A stretch of DNA of 64,000 bases. Origin: Algoriphagus ratkowskyi (GTDB lineage: Bacteria > Bacteroidota > Bacteroidia > Cytophagales > Cyclobacteriaceae). Both the position numbers and the translations under genes were made by a program. The notes under the pieces were generated by a model. That model had not been told where the DNA came from. It was given only the letters and a program-made list of their open reading frames with translations, and did not search any database. The stretch is taken from assembly GCF_002150505.1 (NCBI RefSeq), contig NZ_MSSV01000005.1, forward strand, positions 1 through 64,000, in the 5' to 3' direction. Below are positions 15,842 to 25,324 of the stretch, piece by piece. Numbering within the stretch: the first letter of the stretch is position 1; every line of letters starts with the position of its first letter.

Positions 15842-17686
15842 ATGAAAACCACCCTAATTTTTGGCGCATTTTTACTTTTTTCGCAGCAGATAGCCACAGC
15901 ACAAACGAGCACCTACAAACTCGTAAAAGGGAAAATAATGACGGAATGGGCTACTCAGGTGACACCTGAAAACGTCCATCAGGAATATCCAAGACCACAG
16001 TTGACCCGAGAAAACTGGGTGAATCTGAATGGGCTTTGGGACTATGCCATTAAGCCTAAAGGGCAGGCAATCCCAACCTACTTTGACGGGGAAATACTCG
16101 TGCCTTTTGCAGTGGAATCGGCACTTTCTGGCGTAGGAAAAACTGTGGGAAAAGACAAAGAACTTTGGTACAACACGACTTTTGCTACTCCCAAGAAATC
16201 AAGTAATGACCGAGTGTTGCTTCACTTTGGTGCATCTGACTGGGAAACGGAGGTTTTTGTAAATGGGCAAAGTATAGGCATTCATAAAGGCGGTTACGAT
16301 CCTTTTACTTTTGATATCACGGAGCAGCTGAAGTCAGGAAAAACTCAGAATCTTCAAGTTCGCGTGTGGGATCCAAGTGATGACGGGCCTCAACCACGTG
16401 GCAAGCAGGTGAAGAATCCCCATGGCATTTGGTATACGCCTGTAACTGGCATCTGGCAAACGGTATGGTTGGAAACTGTTCCTGCTACATACATTTCTGG
16501 TTTGAAAAATGCATCTGATATCAAAACTAAGCAGATTCTAGTGACTACAGAAGTAGCTGGAATAGTAGCAGGCAAGCAGGTGAAAGTGTCTGCTTGGAAA
16601 GGCGGTAGCATGATCGCTGAGCAAACAGTCAGTCCAACTGAAACTGCTAAATTGACGATCAAGGACGCAGAGCTTTGGGCTCCTGGAAATCCAGTTTTAT
16701 ATGACCTGAAAGTGGAATTAGTCGATGGGAAGAAAGTAGTTGATGCTGTGGGAAGCTATGGCGCTTTGAGAGAAATCAGCATGGCAGCAGACGAAAATGG
16801 GATTCAAAGAATGATGCTGAATGGGGAGTTTTTATTCCAGTATGGCCCACTAGATCAAGGCTGGTGGCCTGATGGATTATATACGGCTCCAAGTCATGAA
16901 GCGATGGTTTTTGACATCCAAAAGACTCAAGACATGGGCTTCAATATGATTAGAAAGCACGTGAAAGTAGAGCCTGCAACTTGGTACCATGCCTGTGACA
17001 AGATGGGAATGCTCGTGTGGCAGGATATGCCAAGTGGTGATATGGGAAATGGCTGGGAGATGAAGCTTGGCGTGTTGGGTAGCCAATCGGATCGCGAAAG
17101 AACGCCAGAATCTGAAGCGATTTTCAGAGAAGAATGGAAAGAGGTTATGGATGATTTCTACAATTTCCCATCCATCGTGGTTTGGGTACCTTTCAACGAA
17201 GCTTGGGGTCAGTTCAAAACCAAAGAAATAGCGGATTGGACAAAGAATCATGATCCATCTAGACTTGTGAATAGCGCCAGTGGCGGAAACTTTGAAATGG
17301 AAGGAACTAGGATCGCTGGAGATATCATTGACTTGCACAATTATCCAGATGCGAAGATGCCAAATCCAGGGATTTATGGTAAAGAAAATATCCTTGTGCT
17401 GGGAGAATTTGGAGGCTTGGGACTTCCTGTGGATGGCCACGTTTGGCAACAGAAAGACAACTGGGGTTACCAAAGTTTTAAAAATCAGGATGAGCTTTAT
17501 ACGCGTTATTCTGGTTTGATTGAGCATTTAGGGAAATTGGTGGAAGCAGGGCTTTCTGCTGCAGTTTACACGCAGACCACCGACGTAGAAGTGGAAACCA
17601 ACGGACTGATGACTTATGATAGAAAACTCATCAAATTCGACGTTTCCAAGATGAAGAGCATCCATTCAACTCTATACAATAAATGA
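15842..17686 (+). CDS. Secreted GH2 family glycoside hydrolase
   Basis: The 614-residue product has a signal peptide ending TATAQ. It shows the GH2 order: jelly-roll sugar-binding domain (about 45-215; NLNGLWDYAI, HFGASDWETEVFVNG), immunoglobulin-like domain (about 215-320), and a TIM barrel with acid/base Glu453 in FNEAWGQF and nucleophile Glu522 in LGEFGGLG. Members are beta-galactosidases, beta-glucuronidases, mannosidases and arabinosidases; the exact activity cannot be assigned here. Its stop overlaps the start of the mutarotase gene by ATGA, so translation is coupled and the released sugar is probably the substrate of that enzyme. Confidence 0.9.
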   Translation: MKTTLIFGAFLLFSQQIATAQTSTYKLVKGKIMTEWATQVTPENVHQEYPRPQLTRENWVNLNGLWDYAIKPKGQAIPTYFDGEILVPFAVESALSGVGKTVGKDKELWYNTTFATPKKSSNDRVLLHFGASDWETEVFVNGQSIGIHKGGYDPFTFDITEQLKSGKTQNLQVRVWDPSDDGPQPRGKQVKNPHGIWYTPVTGIWQTVWLETVPATYISGLKNASDIKTKQILVTTEVAGIVAGKQVKVSAWKGGSMIAEQTVSPTETAKLTIKDAELWAPGNPVLYDLKVELVDGKKVVDAVGSYGALREISMAADENGIQRMMLNGEFLFQYGPLDQGWWPDGLYTAPSHEAMVFDIQKTQDMGFNMIRKHVKVEPATWYHACDKMGMLVWQDMPSGDMGNGWEMKLGVLGSQSDRERTPESEAIFREEWKEVMDDFYNFPSIVVWVPFNEAWGQFKTKEIADWTKNHDPSRLVNSASGGNFEMEGTRIAGDIIDLHNYPDAKMPNPGIYGKENILVLGEFGGLGLPVDGHVWQQKDNWGYQSFKNQDELYTRYSGLIEHLGKLVEAGLSAAVYTQTTDVEVETNGLMTYDRKLIKFDVSKMKSIHSTLYNK

Positions 17687-18840
17687 AGTCTATGAAGAAT
17701 CATTTCAGCAAAATACTTGGTGCTGCTGCGTTGGGCATTTTCTTATACAGCTGCGAAAGCAAATCAAAAGAAGAAACTAAAGTGGAAGAAGCTGTGCAGG
17801 AGCAGGCTTTCGGTACAACTTTTCAAAACAAAAAAGTGGAAACATACGAGATCAAAAATGCCAATGGCATGAAAATGAAAGTCACCAATTTCGGTGCCCG
17901 GGTTATTAATCTTTGGGTACCAGATAAAGACGGAAACTTAGTTGATGTGGTATTGGGGTTTGAGACCTTAGATGAATACCTAGCAAGTGGTGAGAAATAC
18001 TTTGGTGCAGCCATCGGTCGATATGGCAATCGAATTGCCAACGGGAAATTCACGCTGGATGGTGAAGAATACAATTTGCCGATCAACAACAATGGGCAGA
18101 CGCTTCACGGTGGTCCAGGAGGAATGGACTATGTGATCTGGGATGTGAAGAAGTCTGGAGAAAATGGGCTAATCTTCAGCTACACTTCTCCAGATGGCGA
18201 GGAAGGCTTCCCTGGTGAACTGAAAGTGACCATGGTCTACACGATCACAGATGACAATGAATTTAAAGTTACCTATGAAGCAGAAACTGATAAAGCCACA
18301 CCAGTTAATTTGACTCATCATTCCTTTTTCAACCTTAACGGTGCTGGAAATGGAAACATATTAAATCATTCACTTCAATTGAACGCCAGCAAATACACTC
18401 CAGTGAATGAGGTTTTGATTCCTACAGGCAAAATCCCTACGGTGAAAGGAACTCCATTTGATTTCACCACTGCAACCAAAATCGGTGAGCGGATCGATCA
18501 GGAAAACGAGCAATTGAAATTCGGTGGAGGATACGATCACAACTGGGTCTTGGACAAAACTGGAAAAGACTTGACTCAAGCTGCTGTAGTCTTATCGCCA
18601 CAGACTGGAATAGAAATGGAAGTTTGGACTACCGAGCCAGCTATTCAATTCTACAGCGGTAATTTCCTAGATGGAACGATTACTGGAAAAGGCGGGAAAG
18701 TCTATGAGTTGAGATCTGCGTTTTGCTTGGAAACCCAGCATTTTCCAGATTCTCCAAATCAACCTAATTTCCCCTCTACGATCTTGAAGCCAGGAGAGAA
18801 ATACGAACAGACTTGTATCTATAAGTTTGGGATAAAGTAA
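17683..18840 (+). CDS. galM: Aldose 1-epimerase (mutarotase), lipoprotein
   Basis: The 385-residue product has a lipoprotein signal ending FLYSC. The galactose-mutarotase fold is indicated by GRYGNRIANGKF, LHGGPGGMDYVIWDV, the catalytic His in NLTHHSFFNLNG, GYDHNWVLD and FCLETQHFPDSPNQ with the conserved Glu near the end. The enzyme interconverts alpha and beta anomers of aldoses. Export as a lipoprotein fits a role right after extracellular or periplasmic hydrolysis by the coupled GH2 enzyme. A second ATG nine bases downstream (17692) would also give a complete signal. A strong terminator follows. Confidence 0.93.
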   Translation: MKSMKNHFSKILGAAALGIFLYSCESKSKEETKVEEAVQEQAFGTTFQNKKVETYEIKNANGMKMKVTNFGARVINLWVPDKDGNLVDVVLGFETLDEYLASGEKYFGAAIGRYGNRIANGKFTLDGEEYNLPINNNGQTLHGGPGGMDYVIWDVKKSGENGLIFSYTSPDGEEGFPGELKVTMVYTITDDNEFKVTYEAETDKATPVNLTHHSFFNLNGAGNGNILNHSLQLNASKYTPVNEVLIPTGKIPTVKGTPFDFTTATKIGERIDQENEQLKFGGGYDHNWVLDKTGKDLTQAAVVLSPQTGIEMEVWTTEPAIQFYSGNFLDGTITGKGGKVYELRSAFCLETQHFPDSPNQPNFPSTILKPGEKYEQTCIYKFGIK

Positions 18841-18846
18841 AAGCAG

Positions 18847-18878
18847 AAAGCCATCCTGAGAAATCGGGATGGCTTTTA
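18847..18878 (+). terminator. Intrinsic terminator after galM
   Basis: Perfect arms AAAGCCATCC (18847-18856) and GGATGGCTTT (18867-18876), a 10-base loop, and a short T-rich tail. It lies seven bases after the stop codon. Confidence 0.85.
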
Positions 18879-18920
18879 TAATCAATTTGAAATTCTGTGT
18901 TTTTTATAGCATTAAAACTA

Positions 18921-19226
18921 TCAATTCAGATAGGCGATAACATCAACAGCTCGATAAATAGCGTGTGATTTAAGCTGGTTAATGGCAGATTGGAAATCAG
19001 AACTGTTTTTCAGAAACGTAAGACCTGCTATTTCAGAAGTAACAAATGGTGACACTAACACGCCATTATTCGTATAGGTCTCCTGCATGGTGGTAGCATT
19101 GAAGGCTCTGCTGCTTACTTCTGGTAGTTAGTCGGTTTCTATATTCTCGCTACAGAGGCCAAGAACGCTTAGGGTTAGAAATAGGACTGGAAGTATTCTT
19201 CGAAGGCCTGTTTTTTTATTTATCAA
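18921..19226 (-). pseudogene. Small lipoprotein gene with one in-frame stop
   Basis: On the minus strand a frame of 102 codons runs from TTG 19226 to TGA 18921, interrupted by a single TAA after codon 32. Its start reads MINKKTGLRRILPVLFLTLSVLGLC, a standard lipoprotein signal with lipobox LGLC. The second part (from residue 33) contains NGVLVSPFVTSEIAGLTFL and SDFQSAINQLKSHAIYRAVDVIAY. It was found by translating the complement directly. No family is recognised. The single stop suggests recent inactivation or a sequencing error. The palindrome at 19222-19239 overlaps its start. Confidence 0.6.
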
Positions 19227-19239
19227 GATTAATCTTGAT
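19222..19239. promoter_or_regulatory. 18-bp perfect palindrome
   Basis: ATCAAGATTAATCTTGAT is fully self-complementary and sits between the broken minus-strand lipoprotein gene and the plus-strand kinase operon, 212 bases before the latter. It may be an operator for either direction. The rest of 19240-19450 shows nothing clear. Confidence 0.4.
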
Positions 19240-19450
19240 TAACTATTGGTTAGCTGAATAGATGTCACAATTTCATTGATCCCTCTTATGACTACTATTC
19301 TCAATAAAAAAACATGTATGTCTGCTTTATCTCCAATAAAATACTAAATGCGACTTATAATGGAGATCACAGTACTACTCATTTCCTTTAAAGCGATGAT
19401 TTCTTGCAAACCAAAGAATAAGATTATATTACTTTTGAAAACCTTTTAAT

Positions 19451-22400
19451 ATGTCATCATTCCATCAAGAAAATTCAGAAGAATCCAATCCTCGCTTGGT
19501 CTCCACACAGGCATTCAGTGATAGTAATAAAAGTATATTAGAAACTATCGAAAAAATAAGTGGCATTGGTTGGTGGAAGGTCAATTTACAAACGGGAGAA
19601 AACCACTGGTCAGATCAATTTTATAAAATTTGTGGATTGGATCGTAAAAAATATCCTGCTACCACAGAACTTGGGCTTTCAGTCATTCATCCAGAGGATA
19701 GAACTATTGCCAAAATTGCGTTAGATAACAGCATTGAAAAGGGTGTTCCATACCAAGTAGAAAAAAGAATCATTTGGCCTTCAGGAGAGATTAGGCATGT
19801 GCTTTCGGAGGGGATAATTGAATTTGACAAAGACAGGAAACCACAATTCTTGTTAGGTACATTTAAAGACATCACTAGTCTGAAAAATAGGGAAAATCAA
19901 TTTATCACTGAAGCTAAGGAGCTGGGCAATATTTTAGATTATTCTATTGATATGATATTTTTATTTGATGCCAATGGAATGATTGCAAAAATTTCTGAAA
20001 GCGTAAAAGAGACCTTAGGTTATTCTACGGATCAATTGATAGGAAAGAATTATGTAGATTTCGTATACCCACCTGATTTGGAAAAAACCAACATCGCGTT
20101 TAAAGATGTTTTATTAGGAGAGAAAATCAGAAATTTTGAAATAAGATTCATTGACGTTAAAGGCCGCCTAATCCATCTTAACTGGTCTGGTAATATAAAA
20201 AACGAAACTAATCAGATACTTGGCATCGCTCGAGATATAACTAAACTGGTGGAGTCAAGAAAAAAACGGATTGAGGATAAGTTTAGAATTCAAACTATCC
20301 TAGACTCCTCACCGGATTTAATATGGGGCTTAGATAGAGATTTCAAGCTAGTTAATGCCAATAATGCATTTTTTAAGACAATGAAAAAAACATTCCGGTG
20401 GGATATCAAACCAGGAGACGATCTTCTATCTAATAAATATCAAAACCCTCAGGAAGTTGAATATTGGAAGTTTTACTACGGTAAAGCTCTGATGGGAAAG
20501 AATGTAAAATTAGAATCAAAAAACCATAGCACTCCTACCTATTTTGAAACAAAAATAACTCCTATTGAGGTGGATGGTGAGATTGTAGGATTGGCTTGCT
20601 TTTCAAGAGATATAACTGAAAAAAAGATTGCATCAGAAAAAATCAAAGCGGAAAATAAGCAGCTTCTCAAAGGTCAGGAAATATCTAAAATTGGCTACTG
20701 GGAAAGTGACTTAAAAAGCAACCATGTTTATTGGTCAGATGAAATGTACAGAATATGGGAGATTGTAAAGAATTCTCAAATTGTAAATTTTGATTTTTTC
20801 TTTGATTCGATACATCCGGAAGACCGCAAAAGCTTTCTATACCATAGAAACAGGGCCTTGATGCAAGAAAAGAAATTAGATGTAGTGTATAGAATTATCC
20901 TGGCAGGGAAAAGGATTAAATACATTCACGAAAAAGGAGAAATAATTCAAGCTAAAAACGAAGGAGCAAGTTTATTCAGAGGCACAGCCCAGGAAATCAC
21001 CAAAGAGAAGGAAATTGAACTTGAGCTTAGGAATAGAAATCTTTTCATAGAATCTACGCTCAATAATATCCCTTTAGGAATAGCCGTGAACAAAATCAGT
21101 GATGGAGAGGCCACTTATATGAATAAAGCCTTTGAGGATATTTACGGATGGCCAAAAGATGAACTAGTTAATGTGAATGATTTCTTTGAAAATGTCTATC
21201 AAAATCCAGCATATCGCAGTTGGATTAAAGCAAAGATTTTTGAGGATATAGCTAATGGAGATATTGAAAGGATGTCTTGGGAAGGAATCATCATCAACAC
21301 AAAAGATGGTCGTCAAAGAATAATAAATGCTAAGAACATTCCTGTTCCAGACTTGAATTTGATGATATCCACGGTGTTTGATGATACCGATAGGTATTTG
21401 GCCGAGCAAGCTTTAAAAAATAGCAATGAACGATTCAGGCTCATCTCGGAAGTAACAAACGATGCGATTTGGGATTGGGACCTAGAGACTGACACTCGAT
21501 TTTGGGGAGAAGGCTTTTCAAAATTATTCGGAGTTGACCTCAGCAACAGCGCAAACATTGCTAAAGAGTTGAGCTCTAGAATTCACCCAGAAGACAAAGC
21601 AAGGGTTGACGAATTTATATCTAAACTAGTGACGAGTAAAAATGAAAATGAATTCAAAATTGAATATCGGTTCAAAAGGAATGATGGGACATATGCAGTC
21701 GTATTAGATTCAGGTACAGTGATCCGTAATACCAAAGAGATTCCAATACGTCTTCTAGGCGCACTGCAAGATATAAGCGCTAGAAAGGACCACGAAGTCT
21801 CCCTGCAATTGTTAAATAAAAATCTTAAAAAAGCGAACCATGAATTAGAGATTTCTAACCAAGAGTTAGAGCAGTTTGCTTACGTAGCCTCCCATGATCT
21901 GCAAGAACCTCTGCGAATGATTACCAGTTTTTTGGGTTTGGTCGAAAAGCGGTACGATGCTGTGCTAGATGAAAAAGGGAAAAAATACATTCACTTTGCA
22001 ATAGATGGAGCAAAGAGGATGCGTGAGATCATATTAGACTTGTTGCAATTTTCTAAACTTGATAGTATTAAAGGAGCTAAAACCTGGATTGATGCTAAAG
22101 AAGTACTAGAAACCTCACTGCTTTTTTTGAAAAAGAAAATTGACAGAACAGAACCTACTATTCACATAGATCTACTGCCGAAAGTCTGTGGGCACAAAAA
22201 CACTTTGATTCAATTATTTCAAAATTTGATCTCAAACGCTATTAAGTATCAACCAATAGGTCAAAAGGCAGAAATTTGGATTTCGGCCATTGAGTCAGAG
22301 GATAAATGGGAGTTTTCGATTAAAGACAATGGGATTGGTATTGAACATCAATATTTGGAAAAGATCTTTATTATCTTTCAACGATTACACGTAAAAGGGA

Positions 22401-22537
22401 CTTACTCAGGGACAGGTATTGGGCTAGCTATAAGTAAGAAAATAGTGGATCTTCATCATGGTAGGATTTGGGCTGAATCAACCCTAGGCGTCGGCACTAT
22501 CTTCCGTTTTACGCTTAAAAAACCAGCTGTTGAATGA
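19451..22537 (+). CDS. Multi-PAS sensor histidine kinase, soluble
   Basis: The 1028-residue protein has no membrane segment. About six PAS/PAC units lie in tandem (roughly 33-150, 155-270, 280-395, 405-520, 530-655, 660-780); the first, fourth and sixth have the GWWKV/GYWES/WDWDL plus HPED pattern of the PAS_3 type. The kinase core follows a coiled coil: His815 in SHDLQEPLR, then NLISNAIKYQ, IKDNGIGIE and SGTGIGLAISKKI. It would integrate several cytoplasmic or small-molecule signals; none of the PAS units shows a chromophore-binding Cys that I could identify. It is the first of four overlapping genes (ATGA overlap with the next), so it probably phosphorylates one of the receivers encoded downstream. 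Confidence 0.9.
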   Translation: MSSFHQENSEESNPRLVSTQAFSDSNKSILETIEKISGIGWWKVNLQTGENHWSDQFYKICGLDRKKYPATTELGLSVIHPEDRTIAKIALDNSIEKGVPYQVEKRIIWPSGEIRHVLSEGIIEFDKDRKPQFLLGTFKDITSLKNRENQFITEAKELGNILDYSIDMIFLFDANGMIAKISESVKETLGYSTDQLIGKNYVDFVYPPDLEKTNIAFKDVLLGEKIRNFEIRFIDVKGRLIHLNWSGNIKNETNQILGIARDITKLVESRKKRIEDKFRIQTILDSSPDLIWGLDRDFKLVNANNAFFKTMKKTFRWDIKPGDDLLSNKYQNPQEVEYWKFYYGKALMGKNVKLESKNHSTPTYFETKITPIEVDGEIVGLACFSRDITEKKIASEKIKAENKQLLKGQEISKIGYWESDLKSNHVYWSDEMYRIWEIVKNSQIVNFDFFFDSIHPEDRKSFLYHRNRALMQEKKLDVVYRIILAGKRIKYIHEKGEIIQAKNEGASLFRGTAQEITKEKEIELELRNRNLFIESTLNNIPLGIAVNKISDGEATYMNKAFEDIYGWPKDELVNVNDFFENVYQNPAYRSWIKAKIFEDIANGDIERMSWEGIIINTKDGRQRIINAKNIPVPDLNLMISTVFDDTDRYLAEQALKNSNERFRLISEVTNDAIWDWDLETDTRFWGEGFSKLFGVDLSNSANIAKELSSRIHPEDKARVDEFISKLVTSKNENEFKIEYRFKRNDGTYAVVLDSGTVIRNTKEIPIRLLGALQDISARKDHEVSLQLLNKNLKKANHELEISNQELEQFAYVASHDLQEPLRMITSFLGLVEKRYDAVLDEKGKKYIHFAIDGAKRMREIILDLLQFSKLDSIKGAKTWIDAKEVLETSLLFLKKKIDRTEPTIHIDLLPKVCGHKNTLIQLFQNLISNAIKYQPIGQKAEIWISAIESEDKWEFSIKDNGIGIEHQYLEKIFIIFQRLHVKGTYSGTGIGLAISKKIVDLHHGRIWAESTLGVGTIFRFTLKKPAVE

Positions 22538-24894
22538 AGAAATTAAAAAAGCTTTTCTATAAATCTCCGATAACTTTTGGTTGTGTTATTTTTTTTCTGT
22601 CGCTGGGAGTTGGATTCTACATTTCTCTAAAGGATTATCAATTAAATCTAATCGAAGAAAATAATAGAGTACAACAGGCTGAGGAACTTATTGAAAATAG
22701 GATTCAAGAAGTTATCTATACAGCAAAATCTTCAGTCAATATTTTAGCTTATTTAGTTCAAACGAATAAGGTTGAGCACAACTTTGTAGAAATTGGCAAA
22801 AGTATCATTGATAATATTGAAATCATTGATCAAATCCAATATTTAGATAGCGGCGTCATAGTAGCGACATACCCACTAGTAGGCAATGAAATGATCATCG
22901 GCTATGATATCCTAGCCGACACTGCTATTACAAAAGAGGCAACTTTAGCGATAGAAAAAAAACAACTATTCTTTGCCGGTCCAATTAATCTCAAACAAGG
23001 GGGAAAAGGCATTCTTGCCCGTCAACCTCTATTTAGAGATAATATTTTTACAGGATTTGCAGTGGTTATAATAGATTGGAAGAAATTTCTTGACAAAGTT
23101 TTTAGTGGATTGCAAAATGATCCAGACTTAATAGTTGATTTATTCAAGTTAGGCCCTAATGACTCAGTTAAAACATCCTTACTATCCAGTGATTTCTCTA
23201 GAGCTGATGGCTTCTCTAAAGAAATCAAAATCCCTGAAGGAAACTGGATAATTAAAGTCCAGCTGAACTCGAGCCAAGCGCTTAGTTCAATAGGACATCT
23301 TATTGTTTTAAGAGTGGTGCTAGCCCTGTTATTTGCTTATTTGATATACAACCTAGCCATCCAACCCCAAAAACTAGCTAAAAAAGTACGAGAAACTACA
23401 CGCCAGCTCAGGCTTAGTAATAAAAGATTTAAACTAGCTACACAAGCTACTTCGGAGATAATCTGGGACTGGGATCTTGAGAAAGGACATACTTTTCGAA
23501 GTGAAAATTTCGATAAGCTTCTTGGGTATTCAAGCAACGAAGATGTGAGTAAAGATGAGTTTTGGAAATCAAAAATCCATCCGGAAGATATTGATAATGT
23601 TGAGAAGAATTTGAAGGAAACGCTAATGGGAACTGGGGATAATTGGTCTCAAGAGTTTAGATTCAAGAAAGCAGATGGAGAATTAATTTATGTCATTGAT
23701 AATGGGCTGATTGTTCGCAACAGACAAGGTGAAGCCGTCAGGATAATTGGCTCCACACAAAATATTACAAAAAGGAAAGAGGCTGAAATCAATCTTGCAA
23801 ATCAAAGGCAGCGGCTTTCTAATGTAATAGAAGGTACACACGCTGGAACTTGGGAATGGAATATACAAACCGGTGAAGCGATTTACAACGAGACTTGGGC
23901 GAATATAATCGGCTATACTTTGAAAGAATTAGAACCTATTAACTTTCAAACTTGGGTTAAATTATGTCACCCTGTGGACATTATTGAATCTGAAAAACTA
24001 TTAGAAGAATGTTTTGCTAGAAAAATCGAAAACTATGATTCCGAATTCCGGATGAAACATAAAAGCGGAAAATGGGTTTGGATAGTAAGCCGCGGAAAAG
24101 TATTTTCTTGGACATTAGATGGAAAACCACTAATGATGTTTGGAACACATGTAGATATCACCGAAAAAAAATGGAGGGAAGAAGAAGTAAAAAGCGCTAA
24201 TCTGCAATTACAGTCAGTTAATGAAGAGCTAAAATCTTTTGCTTCTATGGCATCTCATGATATGAAGGAACCTCTACGGATGATTAGTTCCTTTCTTCAA
24301 CTGTTAGAGAAAAAATATACGCCAGTTTTGGATGAAAAGGGGCTGCAATACATATATTTTGCCGTGGATGGAGCCAAAAGGCTGACTGTATTGATTGATG
24401 ACATGTTAGAATATTCCCGCATCGGCTTTGATGAGAGTATGCTAGACCGGATCAATCTGAACGCCTTAGTGAAAGAGGTAATCACTCTCAATAAGGATTT
24501 AATGGAAGAAAAAAATGCTCAAATAAATGTGGGAGATTTGCCAGAAATTTTAGGGATCATAACTCCTATTAAAAGCGTATTTATTAATTTAATTTCCAAC
24601 GCACTGAAATATCAAGAAAAAGAAAATACCCCAATAATTTCAATTTACTCTAAAAGTGTGGAAGGTTTCTGCCAGATTACAGTACAGGATAATGGTATAG
24701 GAATAGATGAAGAGTATTTCGACAAGGTTTTCAATGTATTCAGTCGCTTGCATATCAAAAATGAATATTCAGGAACTGGAATTGGATTAGCAGTATGTAA
24801 AAAAATAGTAAACCAGCATGGCGGCAAAATTTGGGTAGACTCCTCAGAACAAGGCACTAAATTTCATTTTACACTCAAATTATATGGCAACTAA
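22534..24894 (+). CDS. Membrane-bound PAS histidine kinase
   Basis: The 786-residue protein has transmembrane segments at about 13-32 and 250-275, enclosing a periplasmic sensor of about 215 residues that resembles CHASE-type domains in layout. Two PAS units follow (about 290-420, ending IGSTQNITKRKEA, and 420-545, ending GTHVDITEKK). Kinase core: His575 in SHDMKEPLR, NLISNALKYQ, VQDNGIGID, SGTGIGLAVCKKI. Its start overlaps the previous kinase stop (ATGA), and its end overlaps the receiver gene by 11 bases. Two kinases with near-identical DHp motifs in one operon suggest that they share the downstream receivers. Confidence 0.9.
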   Translation: MKKLKKLFYKSPITFGCVIFFLSLGVGFYISLKDYQLNLIEENNRVQQAEELIENRIQEVIYTAKSSVNILAYLVQTNKVEHNFVEIGKSIIDNIEIIDQIQYLDSGVIVATYPLVGNEMIIGYDILADTAITKEATLAIEKKQLFFAGPINLKQGGKGILARQPLFRDNIFTGFAVVIIDWKKFLDKVFSGLQNDPDLIVDLFKLGPNDSVKTSLLSSDFSRADGFSKEIKIPEGNWIIKVQLNSSQALSSIGHLIVLRVVLALLFAYLIYNLAIQPQKLAKKVRETTRQLRLSNKRFKLATQATSEIIWDWDLEKGHTFRSENFDKLLGYSSNEDVSKDEFWKSKIHPEDIDNVEKNLKETLMGTGDNWSQEFRFKKADGELIYVIDNGLIVRNRQGEAVRIIGSTQNITKRKEAEINLANQRQRLSNVIEGTHAGTWEWNIQTGEAIYNETWANIIGYTLKELEPINFQTWVKLCHPVDIIESEKLLEECFARKIENYDSEFRMKHKSGKWVWIVSRGKVFSWTLDGKPLMMFGTHVDITEKKWREEEVKSANLQLQSVNEELKSFASMASHDMKEPLRMISSFLQLLEKKYTPVLDEKGLQYIYFAVDGAKRLTVLIDDMLEYSRIGFDESMLDRINLNALVKEVITLNKDLMEEKNAQINVGDLPEILGIITPIKSVFINLISNALKYQEKENTPIISIYSKSVEGFCQITVQDNGIGIDEEYFDKVFNVFSRLHIKNEYSGTGIGLAVCKKIVNQHGGKIWVDSSEQGTKFHFTLKLYGN

Positions 24895-25324
24895 ACCAAT
24901 TAGTATTTTATTAGTTGAGGACAATGAGGGAGATGTTCTCCTTATAACGGACGCTTTAAGTGAGGCCGAATTTGTAAATAAAATCGAAATAGCAAGAGAT
25001 GGAGCCGAGGCAATAAGTTTGCTCTTTGGCATTGCTGATACTAATTGTGTTGCACTACCAGATTTGATATTATTAGATATTAATCTTCCCAAGAAAAATG
25101 GGTATGAGGTAATCTCATCCATGGCTGATAATGCTTTGTTAAGGGACATCCCGGTGATAATACTCACTACCTCTTCCTCCGAGATGGACATTATTAAAGC
25201 CAAAAAACTGGAAGACTATTGCTATATTATCAAGCCCATTGAAATTGATGAATATTTGCAAGTGGTCAGTAAAATCGAAGAGTTCTGGATATCAACACTT
25301 ATTTCTTCTAAAACTAGAGCATAA
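24884..25324 (+). CDS. Single-domain response regulator
   Basis: The 146-residue receiver shows LLVEDNEGD (acidic pocket), phospho-acceptor Asp65 in LLDINLPKKNG, the switch Thr in ILTTSS and the Lys in YIIKPIE. No output domain. It belongs to the same Rcp1-like group as the receiver at 11670. It overlaps the kinase before it by 11 bases and shares one base with the gene after it, so all four genes are one transcript. Confidence 0.9.
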   Translation: MATKPISILLVEDNEGDVLLITDALSEAEFVNKIEIARDGAEAISLLFGIADTNCVALPDLILLDINLPKKNGYEVISSMADNALLRDIPVIILTTSSSEMDIIKAKKLEDYCYIIKPIEIDEYLQVVSKIEEFWISTLISSKTRA

